From Photorhabdus namnaonensis (GTDB lineage: Bacteria; Pseudomonadota; Gammaproteobacteria; Enterobacterales; Enterobacteriaceae), in NCBI RefSeq assembly GCF_001684335.1, contig NZ_LOIC01000080.1, forward strand, positions 6,124 through 55,702: 49,579 nucleotides of DNA, written 5' to 3'. Positions 34,511 through 44,140 of the stretch are shown piece by piece. The notes below the pieces were generated by a model. The model had not been told where the DNA came from. It saw only the letters and a program-made list of their open reading frames with translations, and ran no database searches. Position numbers and translations under genes: made by a program. Every line of letters begins with the position of its first letter. Within the stretch, counting starts at the first letter, position 1.

Positions 34511-35194
34511 TTATATAAACATTTTACTACCGGGTTTTAAAAATCTTTCAGGAACATAGAGATCAAAATCATTAAGGCGGCAATATTCATCCAATTGTTG
34601 ACCAGAGTTAATACCAATTTTCTTGTATATCCGTAGCATATGTGTTTCTACCGTGCGATAAGAGATATTCAGTATTCTCCCGATCTGTTTACTGGTGTAT
34701 TTCTGTAAAAATAGAAAAATGACATCCCATTCCCGTTGAGTAAATAGATTAGAAGGGGGCTGGAACATGATAGAGCCGGGGAGCTTGCCATAAAAAAATC
34801 GGGTCAGAGAATAGGCTTCGGCTTTCCAGGCATGGAAAATGACACCCACACATTGATTATTTTCATTATAAAATGGAAACTTTTCGAAGAAATAGGAGGA
34901 AAGTAATTTTTCTTTACCATATAAATGGGTTTCTAATGAGCATATCCTTTGCTCTGCTTGCATTACTGCTCTGTCATGGATCTGAAATTGTTCTGCAAAA
35001 GCGGCGCCTTCCCAAGGCAGATCATTGTCTAAACGCCCTTCTACATTAAAACCACGGGGAAGATCGCGCAACATAGCCATCGCTTTGTTTTCATAGACAA
35101 AACGGGAATTTTGATCTTTTATGCCCCAGGGTTCATGACTGGTTTCCATTAGATTAATGATTTGAGACGATACGGTTAATTTTTTATAGCTCAC
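34511..35194 (-). CDS. PAS4/LuxR-type solo transcriptional regulator 2
   Basis: A 227-residue paralogue of the protein at 33825. Shared blocks are SHEPWGIKDQNSRFVYENKA, LPWEGAAFAEQF, ICSLETHLYGKEK, FFEKFPFYNENNQCVGVIFH and the C-terminal LuxR domain with FTQREWDVIFLFLQKYTSKQ and ISYRTVETHMLRIYKKIG. I chose the GTG at 35194, which follows AGGA by 8 bases and aligns with the N-terminus of the paralogue; a GTG at 35257 has no ribosome binding site, and an ATG nearby is out of frame. The 26-base gap to the next gene suggests one transcript. The DNA-binding helix differs between the two proteins (YRTVETHM versus YQSVKDQI), so targets may differ. Confidence 0.87.
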   Translation of the reverse strand: MSYKKLTVSSQIINLMETSHEPWGIKDQNSRFVYENKAMAMLRDLPRGFNVEGRLDNDLPWEGAAFAEQFQIHDRAVMQAEQRICSLETHLYGKEKLLSSYFFEKFPFYNENNQCVGVIFHAWKAEAYSLTRFFYGKLPGSIMFQPPSNLFTQREWDVIFLFLQKYTSKQIGRILNISYRTVETHMLRIYKKIGINSGQQLDEYCRLNDFDLYVPERFLKPGSKMFI

Positions 35195-35951
35195 AACATA
35201 ATTCCTATGGTTATTGGAAAAATATCTGGATTTTAGATTTAAATGACTTATTTCCACATGTAAATTAATTGCGGAGTGATATTACTTGGTCTGTTTTTGA
35301 TATTTGACATGAGAATGTCCTAGTTGTTAATTAAGTAGTCATCTGCGTGTCTATTTTATATGTTCTATTTAAAATAACCCGATTATATAATGGATTGCAA
35401 TAATTAATTCGTTAAAAAATAATATTTTTTATTTTGTCTATATCTGTTAATCAAATTGCTTATTACTTTAGGTAAAAACATCATTATATAAGAAAATATA
35501 ACTATAAGTATTATTTTATTTTAAATTATTTATTTGGTTATTGATGTTGAAATAACATTGATTTTTGATTGGTGTTTTTTCTATCTATTCACTATTGATA
35601 AATCAAATTATTAAGAGATCATTAGCATATAATTAGGATAAATATAAACAATCAATCTAGTCGCTGAAAATTGCCATAAATCAAGAATATGTCTCTGTTT
35701 AATGGGTTATTTTATCTGTTGATTGGCAACTAATAGCTGTGTTTAATTCATTTACTCCTTTATATGCGCAATGAGTTTGTTTATTACTCTGATGACGCTG
35801 AAATTTATATAGAGCCATAAGGCAAATCAAAGAATTATCGTTCAGATGAAATTAAGATAGTTTCCTGATATTTGGCTTTAAAGATTGCGGTTTGTACGCC
35901 GTACTGAGAAAATTATCCCCCTAAACGTTTTTATCCCACTTGGAGTAGAAA
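35195..35951. other. AT-rich intergenic region upstream of tktA
   Basis: About 760 bases between divergent genes, with no gene I can support. It must hold the promoters of tktA and of the PAS/LuxR pair. A weak Cra-like sequence (CTAAACGTTTTTA, about 35922) near tktA is not convincing. Confidence 0.5.
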
Positions 35952-37946
35952 ATGACCATTCGTAAAACCCTTGCTAATGCTATTCGCTTCCTGAGCATGG
36001 ATGCTGTGCAGAAAGCAAAATCAGGGCACCCTGGCGCGCCTATGGGAATGGCTGATATCGCTGAAGTTTTATGGCGTGATTATTTGAATCATAACCCAAC
36101 TGATCCACATTGGGTTGATCGTGACCGCTTTGTATTGTCCAACGGTCATGGTTCTATGCTGATTTATAGCCTGTTGCATCTCACCGGTTATGATGTTTCC
36201 GTTGATGATCTGAAAAATTTCCGTCAGTTACACTCTAAAACCCCAGGCCATCCTGAGTATGGTTATACTCCAGGCGTAGAAACTACGACAGGTCCTTTAG
36301 GGCAGGGAATTGCCAACGCAGTAGGCTTCGCGATTGCTGAACGCACTCTGGCCGCACAATTTAACCGTTCTGGCCATGAGATCGTTGACCATAATACTTA
36401 TGTTTTTATGGGTGATGGTTGCATGATGGAGGGCATTTCTCATGAAGTTTGCTCTCTGGCGGGTACTTTAAAGCTAGGTAAATTGACTGCTTTCTATGAT
36501 GACAATGGCATTTCCATTGATGGTCATGTTGAAGGCTGGTTTACGGATGATACGGCAAGCCGTTTTGAAGCTTATGGCTGGCATGTGATTCGCGGTATCG
36601 ATGGTCATAGTGCAGCTTCAGTTAAAGCTGCTATTGAAGAAGCAAGTAAAGTTGCTGATAAGCCTTCTCTGTTAATGTGTAAAACAGTTATCGGTTTTGG
36701 CGCGCCAACCAAAGCAGGTACCCATGATTCTCATGGCGCGCCATTGGGTGATGCGGAAATTGCCGCGACTCGTGAAGCACTGGATTGGAATTATCCGGCA
36801 TTTGAGATTCCAGCGGACATCTATGCTGAGTGGGATGCGAAAGAAGCTGGCAATGTGAAACAAGCCGCTTGGAATGAAAAATTCGCTGCCTATGAAAAAG
36901 CGTATCCTGAATTAGCTGCTGAATTCAAACGTCGTACCAGTGGCGAATTACCGGCAAACTGGGAAGCTGAATCCAAAGCATTTATCGAACAGTTGCAAAA
37001 AAATCCGGCCAATATTGCCAGCCGTAAAGCATCCCAGAATGCTTTGGAAGCGTTTGGTAAGGTGTTGCCTGAATTTATGGGGGGATCTGCTGATTTGGCG
37101 CCAAGTAACCTCACGATGTGGTCAGGTTCTAAGCCATTGAACGAAGATCATGCTGGTAACTATATCCATTACGGCGTTCGTGAATTTGGCATGTCAGCCA
37201 TTATGAACGGTATCGCTCTGCATGGTGGTTTTGTGCCTTATGGCGCAACTTTCCTGATGTTCGTTGAATATGCCCGTAATGCAGTGCGTATGGCGGCATT
37301 GATGAAAATTCGCAGCATCTTTGTTTACACCCATGACTCAATCGGTTTGGGTGAAGATGGTCCGACTCATCAGCCGGTAGAACAGCTTGCCAGTTTGCGT
37401 GTGACGCCAAATCTGAGTACATGGCGTCCATGTGACCAGGTTGAGTCTGCGGTGGCGTGGAAATATGCTATTGATCGTAAGGCAGGCCCATCAGCGCTGA
37501 TTTTCTCTCGCCAGAATCTGGCACAGCAAGAACGTACTGCCGAGCAGTTGGCTAATATTGAGAAAGGGGCTTATATCCTGAAAGATTGTGAAGAGCAGCC
37601 AGAGTTGATTCTGATCGCGACCGGTTCAGAAATTGAGTTGGCGGTGAGTGCTTACAATCAATTGACTGAGGAAGGTCGCCAGGTGCGTGTAGTTTCCATG
37701 CCGTCTACTGACGCTTTTGATAAGCAAGACGCCGCATACCGAGAAGCGGTGCTGCCTGCCGCGGTTTCGGCACGTGTCGCCATCGAAGCGGGTATTGCCG
37801 ATTACTGGTTTAAATATGTCGGTATAAATGGCGCCATCGTTGGGATGGATACATTTGGTGAATCAGCGCCTGCTGATCAACTGTTTAAAGCGTTTGGTTT
37901 CACTGTAGAGAATGTGGTCGCTAAGGCTAAAGCTCTGCTGAAATAG
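35952..37946 (+). CDS. tktA: Transketolase
   Basis: A 664-residue thiamine-diphosphate enzyme of the pentose phosphate pathway that moves two-carbon units between sugar phosphates. Motifs seen: [13 protein letters not shown] (His26), [13 protein letters not shown] (His66), [12 protein letters not shown], the TPP-magnesium motif [14 protein letters not shown] (about 153-166) and the C-terminal [15 protein letters not shown]. Length is typical. A strong terminator follows (37964-38004), so it is monocistronic. In E. coli tktA and epd are also close neighbours. Confidence 0.97.
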   Translation: MTIRKTLANAIRFLSMDAVQKAKSGHPGAPMGMADIAEVLWRDYLNHNPTDPHWVDRDRFVLSNGHGSMLIYSLLHLTGYDVSVDDLKNFRQLHSKTPGHPEYGYTPGVETTTGPLGQGIANAVGFAIAERTLAAQFNRSGHEIVDHNTYVFMGDGCMMEGISHEVCSLAGTLKLGKLTAFYDDNGISIDGHVEGWFTDDTASRFEAYGWHVIRGIDGHSAASVKAAIEEASKVADKPSLLMCKTVIGFGAPTKAGTHDSHGAPLGDAEIAATREALDWNYPAFEIPADIYAEWDAKEAGNVKQAAWNEKFAAYEKAYPELAAEFKRRTSGELPANWEAESKAFIEQLQKNPANIASRKASQNALEAFGKVLPEFMGGSADLAPSNLTMWSGSKPLNEDHAGNYIHYGVREFGMSAIMNGIALHGGFVPYGATFLMFVEYARNAVRMAALMKIRSIFVYTHDSIGLGEDGPTHQPVEQLASLRVTPNLSTWRPCDQVESAVAWKYAIDRKAGPSALIFSRQNLAQQERTAEQLANIEKGAYILKDCEEQPELILIATGSEIELAVSAYNQLTEEGRQVRVVSMPSTDAFDKQDAAYREAVLPAAVSARVAIEAGIADYWFKYVGINGAIVGMDTFGESAPADQLFKAFGFTVENVVAKAKALLK

Positions 37947-37963
37947 TTAGTCACTTCATAAAT

Positions 37964-38004
37964 GAGCGCACCGGAGGTAAACGTTGAGCGGGTGCGCTCT
38001 TTTT
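37964..38004 (+). terminator. Terminator of tktA
   Basis: GAGCGCACC (37964-37972) pairs perfectly with GGTGCGCTC (37991-37999), followed by five T. Confidence 0.85.
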
Positions 38005-38051
38005 CCGCACGATATCATTATCGAAGATAGATCGTGACAGTTTTCCTTGGC

Positions 38052-38423
38052 TTATGCCACGCAAATTCCAGGAACGGCGACTTTTTGGAACACGTGAGGC
38101 GAACCGACAATCCCATCAGGATACTTGGCGAGTTTCTCCTTGAATTCAGGATCTGTGAATGCGGCGCGGAAACGCTCCAGATTCTCCCAAATAGCATAGT
38201 TCATGAATGTGCCGCTGCCGGCGATTCCGCGATGTAATTGTGCGGAAATCAGCCCTACCTTAGACCGGAAATATTCTGCGTCTTCCTGCCAGGTTTCTAT
38301 TAGGGTGTCAGCCATTGAGGGATCAACATGAAATATATTCACCAGCACTATGGAGCCGTCGGTGTTTGAAAATAATTGTTCCCGCAGGGTTACGTGGGTG
38401 TCCATTTCTTCTAGTTTGACCAT
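38052..38423 (-). CDS. Antibiotic biosynthesis monooxygenase (ABM) domain protein
   Basis: A 123-residue protein of the dimeric alpha-beta-barrel ABM superfamily: GSIVLVNIFHVDPSMADTLI (first strand and helix), then FRSKVGLISAQLHRGIAG, FMNYAIWENLERFRAAFTDP and a C-terminal HVFQKVAVPG strand. Members are cofactor-free oxygenases, haem-degrading enzymes or quinol-related proteins; the substrate cannot be told. AGGAG lies 7 bases before the ATG. The MarR-type gene 179 bases upstream on the same strand may control it. Confidence 0.82.
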   Translation of the reverse strand: MVKLEEMDTHVTLREQLFSNTDGSIVLVNIFHVDPSMADTLIETWQEDAEYFRSKVGLISAQLHRGIAGSGTFMNYAIWENLERFRAAFTDPEFKEKLAKYPDGIVGSPHVFQKVAVPGICVA

Positions 38424-38602
38424 TTCTATCTCCTGAAAATTATGTGTTTATATTTATGTTTGTATTACTGTCCTGCCGAGTCGCGTGATTTACGCGGCTT
38501 TTGACGGCAATATGTCAACGTAGAGACAATTGCGTTCCACCAATGCGTGCTGTTTCCACTCATTCAGTTTCCACATTTATCCGTTTCCACATTGTATTTC
38601 GT

Positions 38603-39115
38603 TTAACTGTTTGGTAATTCTTTATCGTTATTAACAACCGAATCTGTAGTGCCATTTGGTACCGGTGACTCTCCCAGCTTCGTTTCTAAGCTGATCAAGA
38701 TGTTTAATGTCACTTTTAACTTGTTAGGATCAGAGGATTGCATCAGTGATCCGACCCACTTAGCTTCCAGCGATATCGCCGCGTCAAAAGTACGCCAACC
38801 AAGCTCGGTCAGTTGATAAAGTGGTGAGCGTTCATGGCGAGGATTAGTGAGGGTTCTCACCATCCCTGAACTTAGCCCGAGATTCAATTGCTTTTGCACG
38901 CCTTGGCGCGTGATACCCATTGCGGCGGCAATCTGAGGCGCGGTAGGTGGATGTGGCGCATGCGCAATCGCACCGAGTACTTGCCATCTCGCACTCGTGA
39001 TTCCCAACGGAGCAACGAGCTGATCCCCTTTGGATAGCAGCAGGGCATTGAGCCGAAATACCGCTAATGTGATCTCAGTGAATACCTCAAACGCCGAAGT
39101 TTCCTCGGTTGACAC
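38603..39115 (-). CDS. MarR-family transcriptional regulator
   Basis: A 170-residue protein with the MarR winged helix: ITSARWQVLGAIAHAPHPPT, then APQIAAAMGITRQGVQKQLN (recognition helix, about 64-80) and the wing LTNPRHERSPLYQLTELGWR. An N-terminal and a C-terminal helix give the dimer interface. It starts at GTG 39115 with AAGGAAG upstream. MarR proteins commonly repress an adjacent enzyme or efflux gene in response to phenolic ligands; the ABM gene downstream is the likely target (inferred). Confidence 0.88.
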   Translation of the reverse strand: MSTEETSAFEVFTEITLAVFRLNALLLSKGDQLVAPLGITSARWQVLGAIAHAPHPPTAPQIAAAMGITRQGVQKQLNLGLSSGMVRTLTNPRHERSPLYQLTELGWRTFDAAISLEAKWVGSLMQSSDPNKLKVTLNILISLETKLGESPVPNGTTDSVVNNDKELPNS

Positions 39116-39503
39116 GATTTACTTCCTTTTCCTTAGTTCCTCAAAAAAACGACAACCAGTTTCCATTTATTGAGATTGAATGTCAATGTTTCAACAAATG
39201 GTATTGATGATCAATGTCGCAGTTGTGAGTAAATAACGACGGGATTGTTTCTTTCTACTTGCTTGGGGCCGATGAATATGAGCAACGGTCTTTAATTCGA
39301 AGGTTGACCACTTTTTACTATTGCTTGCTATCAATCTCCTTTTCCCGTAACCTCGTTATTTGTAGCTGAATCGTTTCATTCTGTTGTCTAAAGCGGTTTT
39401 CTATGCACGGTTTTGATAATTTTGTGATAAGCAATCAGTACATCCGTGATTGAGTCGGTTATTCTAAGCGGTTGGGTGGTAATAACTATATTCAGGGAGT
39501 AAC
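39116..39503. other. Intergenic region upstream of epd
   Basis: About 390 bases between divergent genes. It holds the Cra-like site at 39365-39378 and the promoters of the MarR gene and of epd-pgk-fbaA. No gene is seen. Confidence 0.6.
39365..39378. promoter_or_regulatory. Cra (FruR) operator upstream of epd
   Basis: GCTGAATCGTTTCA fits the Cra consensus (TGAAWCGNTTCA-like) without a clear mismatch. It is 126 bases before the epd start. In E. coli Cra regulates the epd-pgk-fbaA operon, so the site makes sense in context. Confidence 0.75.
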
Positions 39504-40523
39504 ATGACAATCAAGGTAGCAATAAACGGTTTTGGCAGAATAGGGCGCAGTATTTTACGTGCTCTTTACGAGTCTGGGCGCCGGGCTGAAATTGCGGTTA
39601 TTGCTGTTAATGAGCTGGCAGATGCTGAAGGAATCGCTCACTTGCTGAAATATGACTCCAGTCATGGCCGTTTTGCTTGGGATGTGCGTCTGAATAATGA
39701 TTTGTTGCAGGTTGGTGATGATAATATTCGCCTATTTCATCAACCTGATATATCGACGTTGCCTTGGCAAGAGCTGGGAATTGATATTGTTCTTGATTGC
39801 AGTGGGATTTATGGCAGCCGAGCCGATGGCGAGGCGCATCTTGCCAGTGGCGCCAAAAAAGTGCTGTTTGCTCATCCGGGGGGCAATGATTTAGATGCGA
39901 CGGTGGTCTATGGTGTAAATCAGCATTTATTGACAGCAAAAGATCGCATTGTGTCCAATGCTTCCTGTACCACTAATTGCATTATTCCCGTCATTAAATT
40001 ATTGGATGATGAATTTGAGATTGAATCGGGCACAGTGACAACCATTCATGCCTCAATGAATGACCAGCCGGTGATTGATGCTTATCACAAAGATTTACGG
40101 CGTACTCGGGCAGCCAGTCAATCTATCATTCCGGTGGATACCAAGTTGGCCGCAGGGATAACCCGGATTTTTCCAAAGTTCTGTGACCGTTTTGAAGCTA
40201 TCTCGGTGCGCGTACCAACGATTAACGTTACGGCTATTGATTTGAGCGTTACGGTAAAATCTTCAGTAACTGTTAAAAAAATCAACGAATTAATGCAAAA
40301 ATCAGCAGCTACTTCATTTCGTGGTATAGTTGATTATACCGAATTGCCGTTAGTCTCAACGGATTTTAACCACGATCCCCACAGCGCGATTGTTGATGGC
40401 ACACAAACGCGGGTTAGTGGGCAACACCTGATTAAGACATTAGTTTGGTGTGATAATGAGTGGGGATTTGCTAACCGAATGTTAGATACAACGTTAGCAA
40501 TGGCTGCTACGGGTTTCAAATGA
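39504..40523 (+). CDS. epd: Erythrose-4-phosphate dehydrogenase
   Basis: A 339-residue enzyme of the GAPDH family that oxidises erythrose 4-phosphate to 4-phosphoerythronate for pyridoxal phosphate synthesis. The NAD-binding [19 protein letters not shown] is followed by the active-site NASCTTNC with Cys155, and by [14 protein letters not shown] and [12 protein letters not shown] at the C-terminus. The HPGGND sequence and STDFNHDP distinguish Epd from GapA. It is first in the epd-pgk-fbaA cluster. Confidence 0.95.
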   Translation: MTIKVAINGFGRIGRSILRALYESGRRAEIAVIAVNELADAEGIAHLLKYDSSHGRFAWDVRLNNDLLQVGDDNIRLFHQPDISTLPWQELGIDIVLDCSGIYGSRADGEAHLASGAKKVLFAHPGGNDLDATVVYGVNQHLLTAKDRIVSNASCTTNCIIPVIKLLDDEFEIESGTVTTIHASMNDQPVIDAYHKDLRRTRAASQSIIPVDTKLAAGITRIFPKFCDRFEAISVRVPTINVTAIDLSVTVKSSVTVKKINELMQKSAATSFRGIVDYTELPLVSTDFNHDPHSAIVDGTQTRVSGQHLIKTLVWCDNEWGFANRMLDTTLAMAATGFK

Positions 40524-40604
40524 TCTGTTGTTGATAGACGGCCATAATAGATTTGCACACGGCGCAAGATTAAATAATTTAGAGAATCAATAAGAGGATT
40601 CACC

Positions 40605-41768
40605 ATGTCTGTAATTAAGATGACCGATTTAGATCTGGCGGGTAAGCGTGTTTTGATCCGCGCTGACCTGAACGTTCCGGTAAAAGATGGCAAAGTCACC
40701 TCTGATGCGCGTATCCGTGCCTCCTTGCCAACCATCGAAGCAGCATTGAAACAGGGCGCCAAGGTCATGATCACTTCTCACCTTGGCCGCCCGAATGAAG
40801 GCGAATACAACGAAGAATTCTCGCTGAAACCAGTAGTAGACTATCTAAAAGAGAAATTATCCTCCCCTGTTCGACTGGAAAAAGAGTATCTGGAAGGCGT
40901 GGAAGTTTCAGAAGGTGAATTGGTCGTGCTGGAGAACGTTCGCTTTAATAAAGGTGAAAAGAAAGACGACGAAACCTTGGCTAAAAAATATGCTTCCCTG
41001 TGTGATATTTATGTCATGGATGCATTCGGTACCGCTCATCGTGCCCAGGCTTCGACTCACAGCGTGGCTAAGTTTGCTCCTGTTGCTTGTGCCGGTCCTT
41101 TATTGTTCGGGGAATTAGAGGCATTAGGTAAAGCGTTGGATAATCCGGCTCGTCCAATGGTAGCTATTGTTGGTGGTTCCAAAGTTTCAACCAAGCTGAC
41201 CGTTCTGGATACGCTGTCTAAAATTGCCGACCAACTGATTGTTGGCGGTGGTATCGCGAATACGTTTGTTGCTGCGGAAGGCCACAATGTCGGCCGTTCT
41301 CTCTATGAGGATGATTTGATCCCGGAAGCGAAAAAATTGCTGATAAGCTGTGATATTCCGGTGCCAACCGATGTTCGTGTGGCAACAGAATTCTCTGAAA
41401 TGGCCGAAGCAACCTTGAAATCTACCAGTGATATTAAAGATGATGAGCAGATCCTCGATTTGGGAGATGAATCCGCTCAACGGCTGGCGGATATCCTGAA
41501 AAACGCCAAAACGATCCTATGGAATGGCCCGGTTGGTGTATTTGAATTCCCTAATTTCCGTCAAGGAACTGAAATTGTCGCGCGCGCCATTGCCGATAGT
41601 GATGCCTTCTCTATCGCCGGCGGCGGCGATACGCTGGCAGCGATCGACCTGTTCGGTATTGCTGACAAAATTTCTTATATCTCTACGGGTGGTGGCGCTT
41701 TCCTCGAGTTCGTGGAAGGGAAAAAACTGCCTGCGGTTGTGATGTTGGAAGAACGTGCAAAACAGTAA
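40605..41768 (+). CDS. pgk: Phosphoglycerate kinase
   Basis: A 387-residue glycolytic kinase that makes ATP from 1,3-bisphosphoglycerate. Signatures: [19 protein letters not shown] (N-terminal), [69 protein letters not shown] and the C-terminal [10 protein letters not shown] with [13 protein letters not shown]. Length is normal. Aligned with neighbours as in E. coli. Confidence 0.98.
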   Translation: MSVIKMTDLDLAGKRVLIRADLNVPVKDGKVTSDARIRASLPTIEAALKQGAKVMITSHLGRPNEGEYNEEFSLKPVVDYLKEKLSSPVRLEKEYLEGVEVSEGELVVLENVRFNKGEKKDDETLAKKYASLCDIYVMDAFGTAHRAQASTHSVAKFAPVACAGPLLFGELEALGKALDNPARPMVAIVGGSKVSTKLTVLDTLSKIADQLIVGGGIANTFVAAEGHNVGRSLYEDDLIPEAKKLLISCDIPVPTDVRVATEFSEMAEATLKSTSDIKDDEQILDLGDESAQRLADILKNAKTILWNGPVGVFEFPNFRQGTEIVARAIADSDAFSIAGGGDTLAAIDLFGIADKISYISTGGGAFLEFVEGKKLPAVVMLEERAKQ

Positions 41769-41830
41769 TTAAGTCATGACGGGTAGCGGCTGGTTGGTTG
41801 GCTACCCGCTCTAAACAGGACCCACGTAAC

Positions 41831-42907
41831 ATGTCTAAAATTTTTGATTTCGTAAAACCGGGTGTCATCACTGGTGATGATGTTCAAAAAGTGTTCGCTA
41901 TAGCCAAAGAAAACAACTTTGCTTTACCGGCGGTCAACTGTGTAGGTACTGATTCAATCAATGCCGTACTGGAAACCGCGGCCAAAGTTCGTTCTCCCGT
42001 GATCATTCAGTTCTCTAACGGCGGCGCTGCTTTTATTGCCGGTAAAGGTTTGAAAGTTGAAGGTCAACAAGCGGCTATTCTGGGTTCAATTTCTGGTGCT
42101 CGCCATGTTCATCAGATGGCTGAACATTATGGTGTTCCTGTGATCCTGCATACTGACCACTGTGCGCGTAAATTGCTGCCGTGGATTGATGGCTTGTTAG
42201 ACGCGGGTGAAAAACATTATGCAGCGACGGGTAAACCGTTATTCTCTTCTCACATGATCGATCTGTCAGAAGAATCTCTGGAAGAGAATATTGAGATTTG
42301 CAGCAAATATTTGGCTCGCATGGCGAAAATCGATATGACGCTGGAAATCGAGTTGGGTTGTACTGGTGGGGAAGAAGATGGGGTTGATAACAGCCATATG
42401 GATAGCTCCGCGTTGTACACGCAACCGGAAGATGTGGCTTATGCTTATGAGAAACTGAATGCTATCAGCCCACGTTTCACTATTGCGGCTTCTTTCGGCA
42501 ACGTTCATGGTGTTTATAAGCCGGGTAACGTTAAACTGACGCCAAAAATTTTGCGTAACTCTCAAGACTATGTTTCTGAGAAATTCAATCTGCCGCATAA
42601 CAGCCTGGATTTTGTTTTCCACGGTGGTTCCGGTTCTACCGCGGAAGAGATCAAAGAAGCGGTCAGCTATGGTGTTGTTAAAATGAATATCGACACTGAC
42701 ACCCAATGGGCGGCTTGGGAAGGCATCCTGAATTATTACAAAAAGAACGAAGGCTATCTGCAAGGCCAATTAGGCAATCCAGAAGGCGCGGATAAACCTA
42801 ATAAAAAATTCTACGATCCACGGGTATGGCTGCGTGCCGGTCAGGTTTCTATGATTGCCCGTCTGGAACAGGCATTCAAAGAATTGAACGCGATTGATGT
42901 ATTGTAA
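41831..42907 (+). CDS. fbaA: Class II fructose-bisphosphate aldolase
   Basis: A 358-residue zinc aldolase that splits fructose 1,6-bisphosphate. LPAVNCVGTDSINAVLETAA is followed by HTDHC (catalytic Asp and zinc His), the class II signature SHMIDLSEESLEENIE, the ELGCTGGEEDGVDNS loop, SFGNVHGVYKPGNVKL and VFHGGSGSTAEEI. I chose ATG 41831 (AGGA upstream), which gives the normal N-terminus SKIFDFVKPGVITGDDV. Last gene of the epd-pgk-fbaA cluster; a 12-bp hairpin follows. Confidence 0.98.
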   Translation: MSKIFDFVKPGVITGDDVQKVFAIAKENNFALPAVNCVGTDSINAVLETAAKVRSPVIIQFSNGGAAFIAGKGLKVEGQQAAILGSISGARHVHQMAEHYGVPVILHTDHCARKLLPWIDGLLDAGEKHYAATGKPLFSSHMIDLSEESLEENIEICSKYLARMAKIDMTLEIELGCTGGEEDGVDNSHMDSSALYTQPEDVAYAYEKLNAISPRFTIAASFGNVHGVYKPGNVKLTPKILRNSQDYVSEKFNLPHNSLDFVFHGGSGSTAEEIKEAVSYGVVKMNIDTDTQWAAWEGILNYYKKNEGYLQGQLGNPEGADKPNKKFYDPRVWLRAGQVSMIARLEQAFKELNAIDVL

Positions 42908-42917
42908 TTAGTGAAAG

Positions 42918-42949
42918 CGTTCCCTCTGAGTTTTCATTCAGAGGGAACG
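42918..42949 (+). terminator. Terminator after fbaA
   Basis: CGTTCCCTCTGA (42918-42929) pairs perfectly with TCAGAGGGAACG (42938-42949). The T-run is short. Confidence 0.7.
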
Positions 42950-42974
42950 TTAGCCGCATTCAGTAAATGAGATG

Positions 42975-43487
42975 TTACATCGCATCTACTCTTTTTATCA
43001 TTTCCATTGCAACAGCCATAGACATGAACAGTTTGCTCTTTGTCTGAGGAAACTCCTCAAACCCTACGTTCATATACAGTTTTTTGGCTATGTCGTTCTT
43101 TGCATCGACGATAATCATCGGGGTAGGAATAGATTGTGACGACTCTATAGCTTTTCGAATTGCATCTATAAGCAAGATTTCACCAAACCCTTGGCGTTGA
43201 AATGACTTACTTATAGCTAGGCGACCAATAAGTGCGCAATGTAGTGTAGAAGGGTACTTTTTCGATATTTTCTCTGGTAGTTCGTCTAGCTCTACCGTGC
43301 ATAGTGCTAGGGAATAGTATCCCTTTATTTGAGATCCATTTTGACTACTTGTAAGGACGAATGTTCTTGATAAGTCCTTTTTATCATGTTGTCCCGATAC
43401 TGCCTTCAAGTAGTTGTTTAGTGCGGGTTCACCACAGTTAAAATTATTTCTATCGTGTTTGTTTTTATCTAGACGTTCTATCTTCAT
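42975..43487 (-). CDS. GNAT-family toxin of a type II toxin-antitoxin pair (TacT/AtaT-like)
   Basis: A 170-residue GNAT acetyltransferase. NFNCGEPALNNYLKAVSGQ near the N-terminus is typical of this toxin family; the acetyl-CoA loop is SFQRQGFGEIL (Gln97, Gly100, Gly102), and NDIAKKLYMNVGFEEF carries the conserved Tyr138. Relatives acetylate the amino group of aminoacyl-tRNAs and stop translation. It overlaps the antitoxin gene by 23 bases and is transcribed after it. The pair lies between fbaA and tccC at a junction with accessory DNA. Confidence 0.9.
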   Translation of the reverse strand: MKIERLDKNKHDRNNFNCGEPALNNYLKAVSGQHDKKDLSRTFVLTSSQNGSQIKGYYSLALCTVELDELPEKISKKYPSTLHCALIGRLAISKSFQRQGFGEILLIDAIRKAIESSQSIPTPMIIVDAKNDIAKKLYMNVGFEEFPQTKSKLFMSMAVAMEMIKRVDAM

Positions 43488-43761
43488 TTTTTATTGTTTC
43501 TTTATGTCTACGAGCAGCACGAAGGAAACGTTCGTTTACCTTGATTGGTTTTTCCAATGCATGAACAAACGCCAATGCATCTTCTTGACACAATTGAATA
43601 CGCATATTTTGTTCAATGAGTCTTTTTGCCTCTGCTACAGCAGCATTGGCAATAAAGCTATTCAAACTGGCATACCCTGATAGTGATAACGCTCTTTCAA
43701 GTAACTCCTTGATCTCTGAACTCACCCTTGTGGTGATTCTTTCATTTGCTAATGTGGCCAT
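43465..43761 (-). CDS. DUF1778 ribbon-helix-helix antitoxin (TacA/AtaR-like)
   Basis: A 98-residue protein. The ribbon-helix-helix region (about 6-50) reads ERITTRVSSEIKELLERALS, then YASLNSFIANAAVAEAKRLI. The C-terminal tail (about 65-98) with LEKPIKVNERFLRAARRHKE is the part that usually neutralises the GNAT toxin. GGAG lies 8 bases before the ATG. A 13-bp palindrome just upstream (43775-43787) is a candidate operator for autorepression. Confidence 0.9.
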   Translation of the reverse strand: MATLANERITTRVSSEIKELLERALSLSGYASLNSFIANAAVAEAKRLIEQNMRIQLCQEDALAFVHALEKPIKVNERFLRAARRHKETIKNEDRTSR

Positions 43762-43774
43762 AAGCCTTACTCCT

Positions 43775-43787
43775 ACCGCATTGCGGT
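43775..43787. promoter_or_regulatory. Palindrome upstream of the antitoxin gene, candidate operator
   Basis: ACCGCA-T-TGCGGT is a perfect 6-bp dyad, 14 bases upstream of the antitoxin ATG and overlapping the promoter or leader. Ribbon-helix-helix antitoxins usually bind such sites. Confidence 0.55.
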
Positions 43788-44080
43788 TATTAGTTCTTTA
43801 GTTCACTATAGATATCCACTACTCGTTTACATTATTTATTTGGAGCTAGCGGAACATATTATTTGGTGAAACGCTAAGTTTGTTTCATTGGTTAGTCTAA
43901 CATTGTTTTTAACAAAATTCAATGAATGTGCCAAAGTGACACCATGTTGTGAGACTAAACAAGCCATAGTCAGATAGAACAAAAATCATCAAAATTCGGA
44001 CGCAAGTGAATCCGAGTATGCAGAGTTGTTAGCAAAAACCGCCGTAAACTCTCTTTACTGCGGGGGGAAGTCACCGGAGT

Positions 44081-44108
44081 TGTACTAGCTCGGGTCTGAG
44101 CTAGTACA
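44081..44108 (-). terminator. Hairpin downstream of tccC
   Basis: TGTACTAGCTC (44081-44091) pairs perfectly with GAGCTAGTACA (44098-44108), with a 6-base loop, 33 bases past the tccC stop. There is no T-run, so it may be a transcript-end structure rather than a full terminator. Confidence 0.5.
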
Positions 44109-44140
44109 GTTAGCTTCTATTTAAAGTTCTATTACCAAAT

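Larger units (their letters stand above)
43762..44140. other. Intergenic region between the toxin-antitoxin pair and tccC
   Basis: About 380 bases. It contains the palindrome at 43775-43787 and a strong hairpin at 44081-44108. No gene is seen. Confidence 0.5.

Noticed and set aside
35922-35934. Cra-like sequence before tktA
   Set aside because: It deviates from the consensus at several positions, unlike the site before epd.
42266-42769. Long minus-strand frame inside fbaA
   Set aside because: It is a shadow of the conserved aldolase frame and has no family features.
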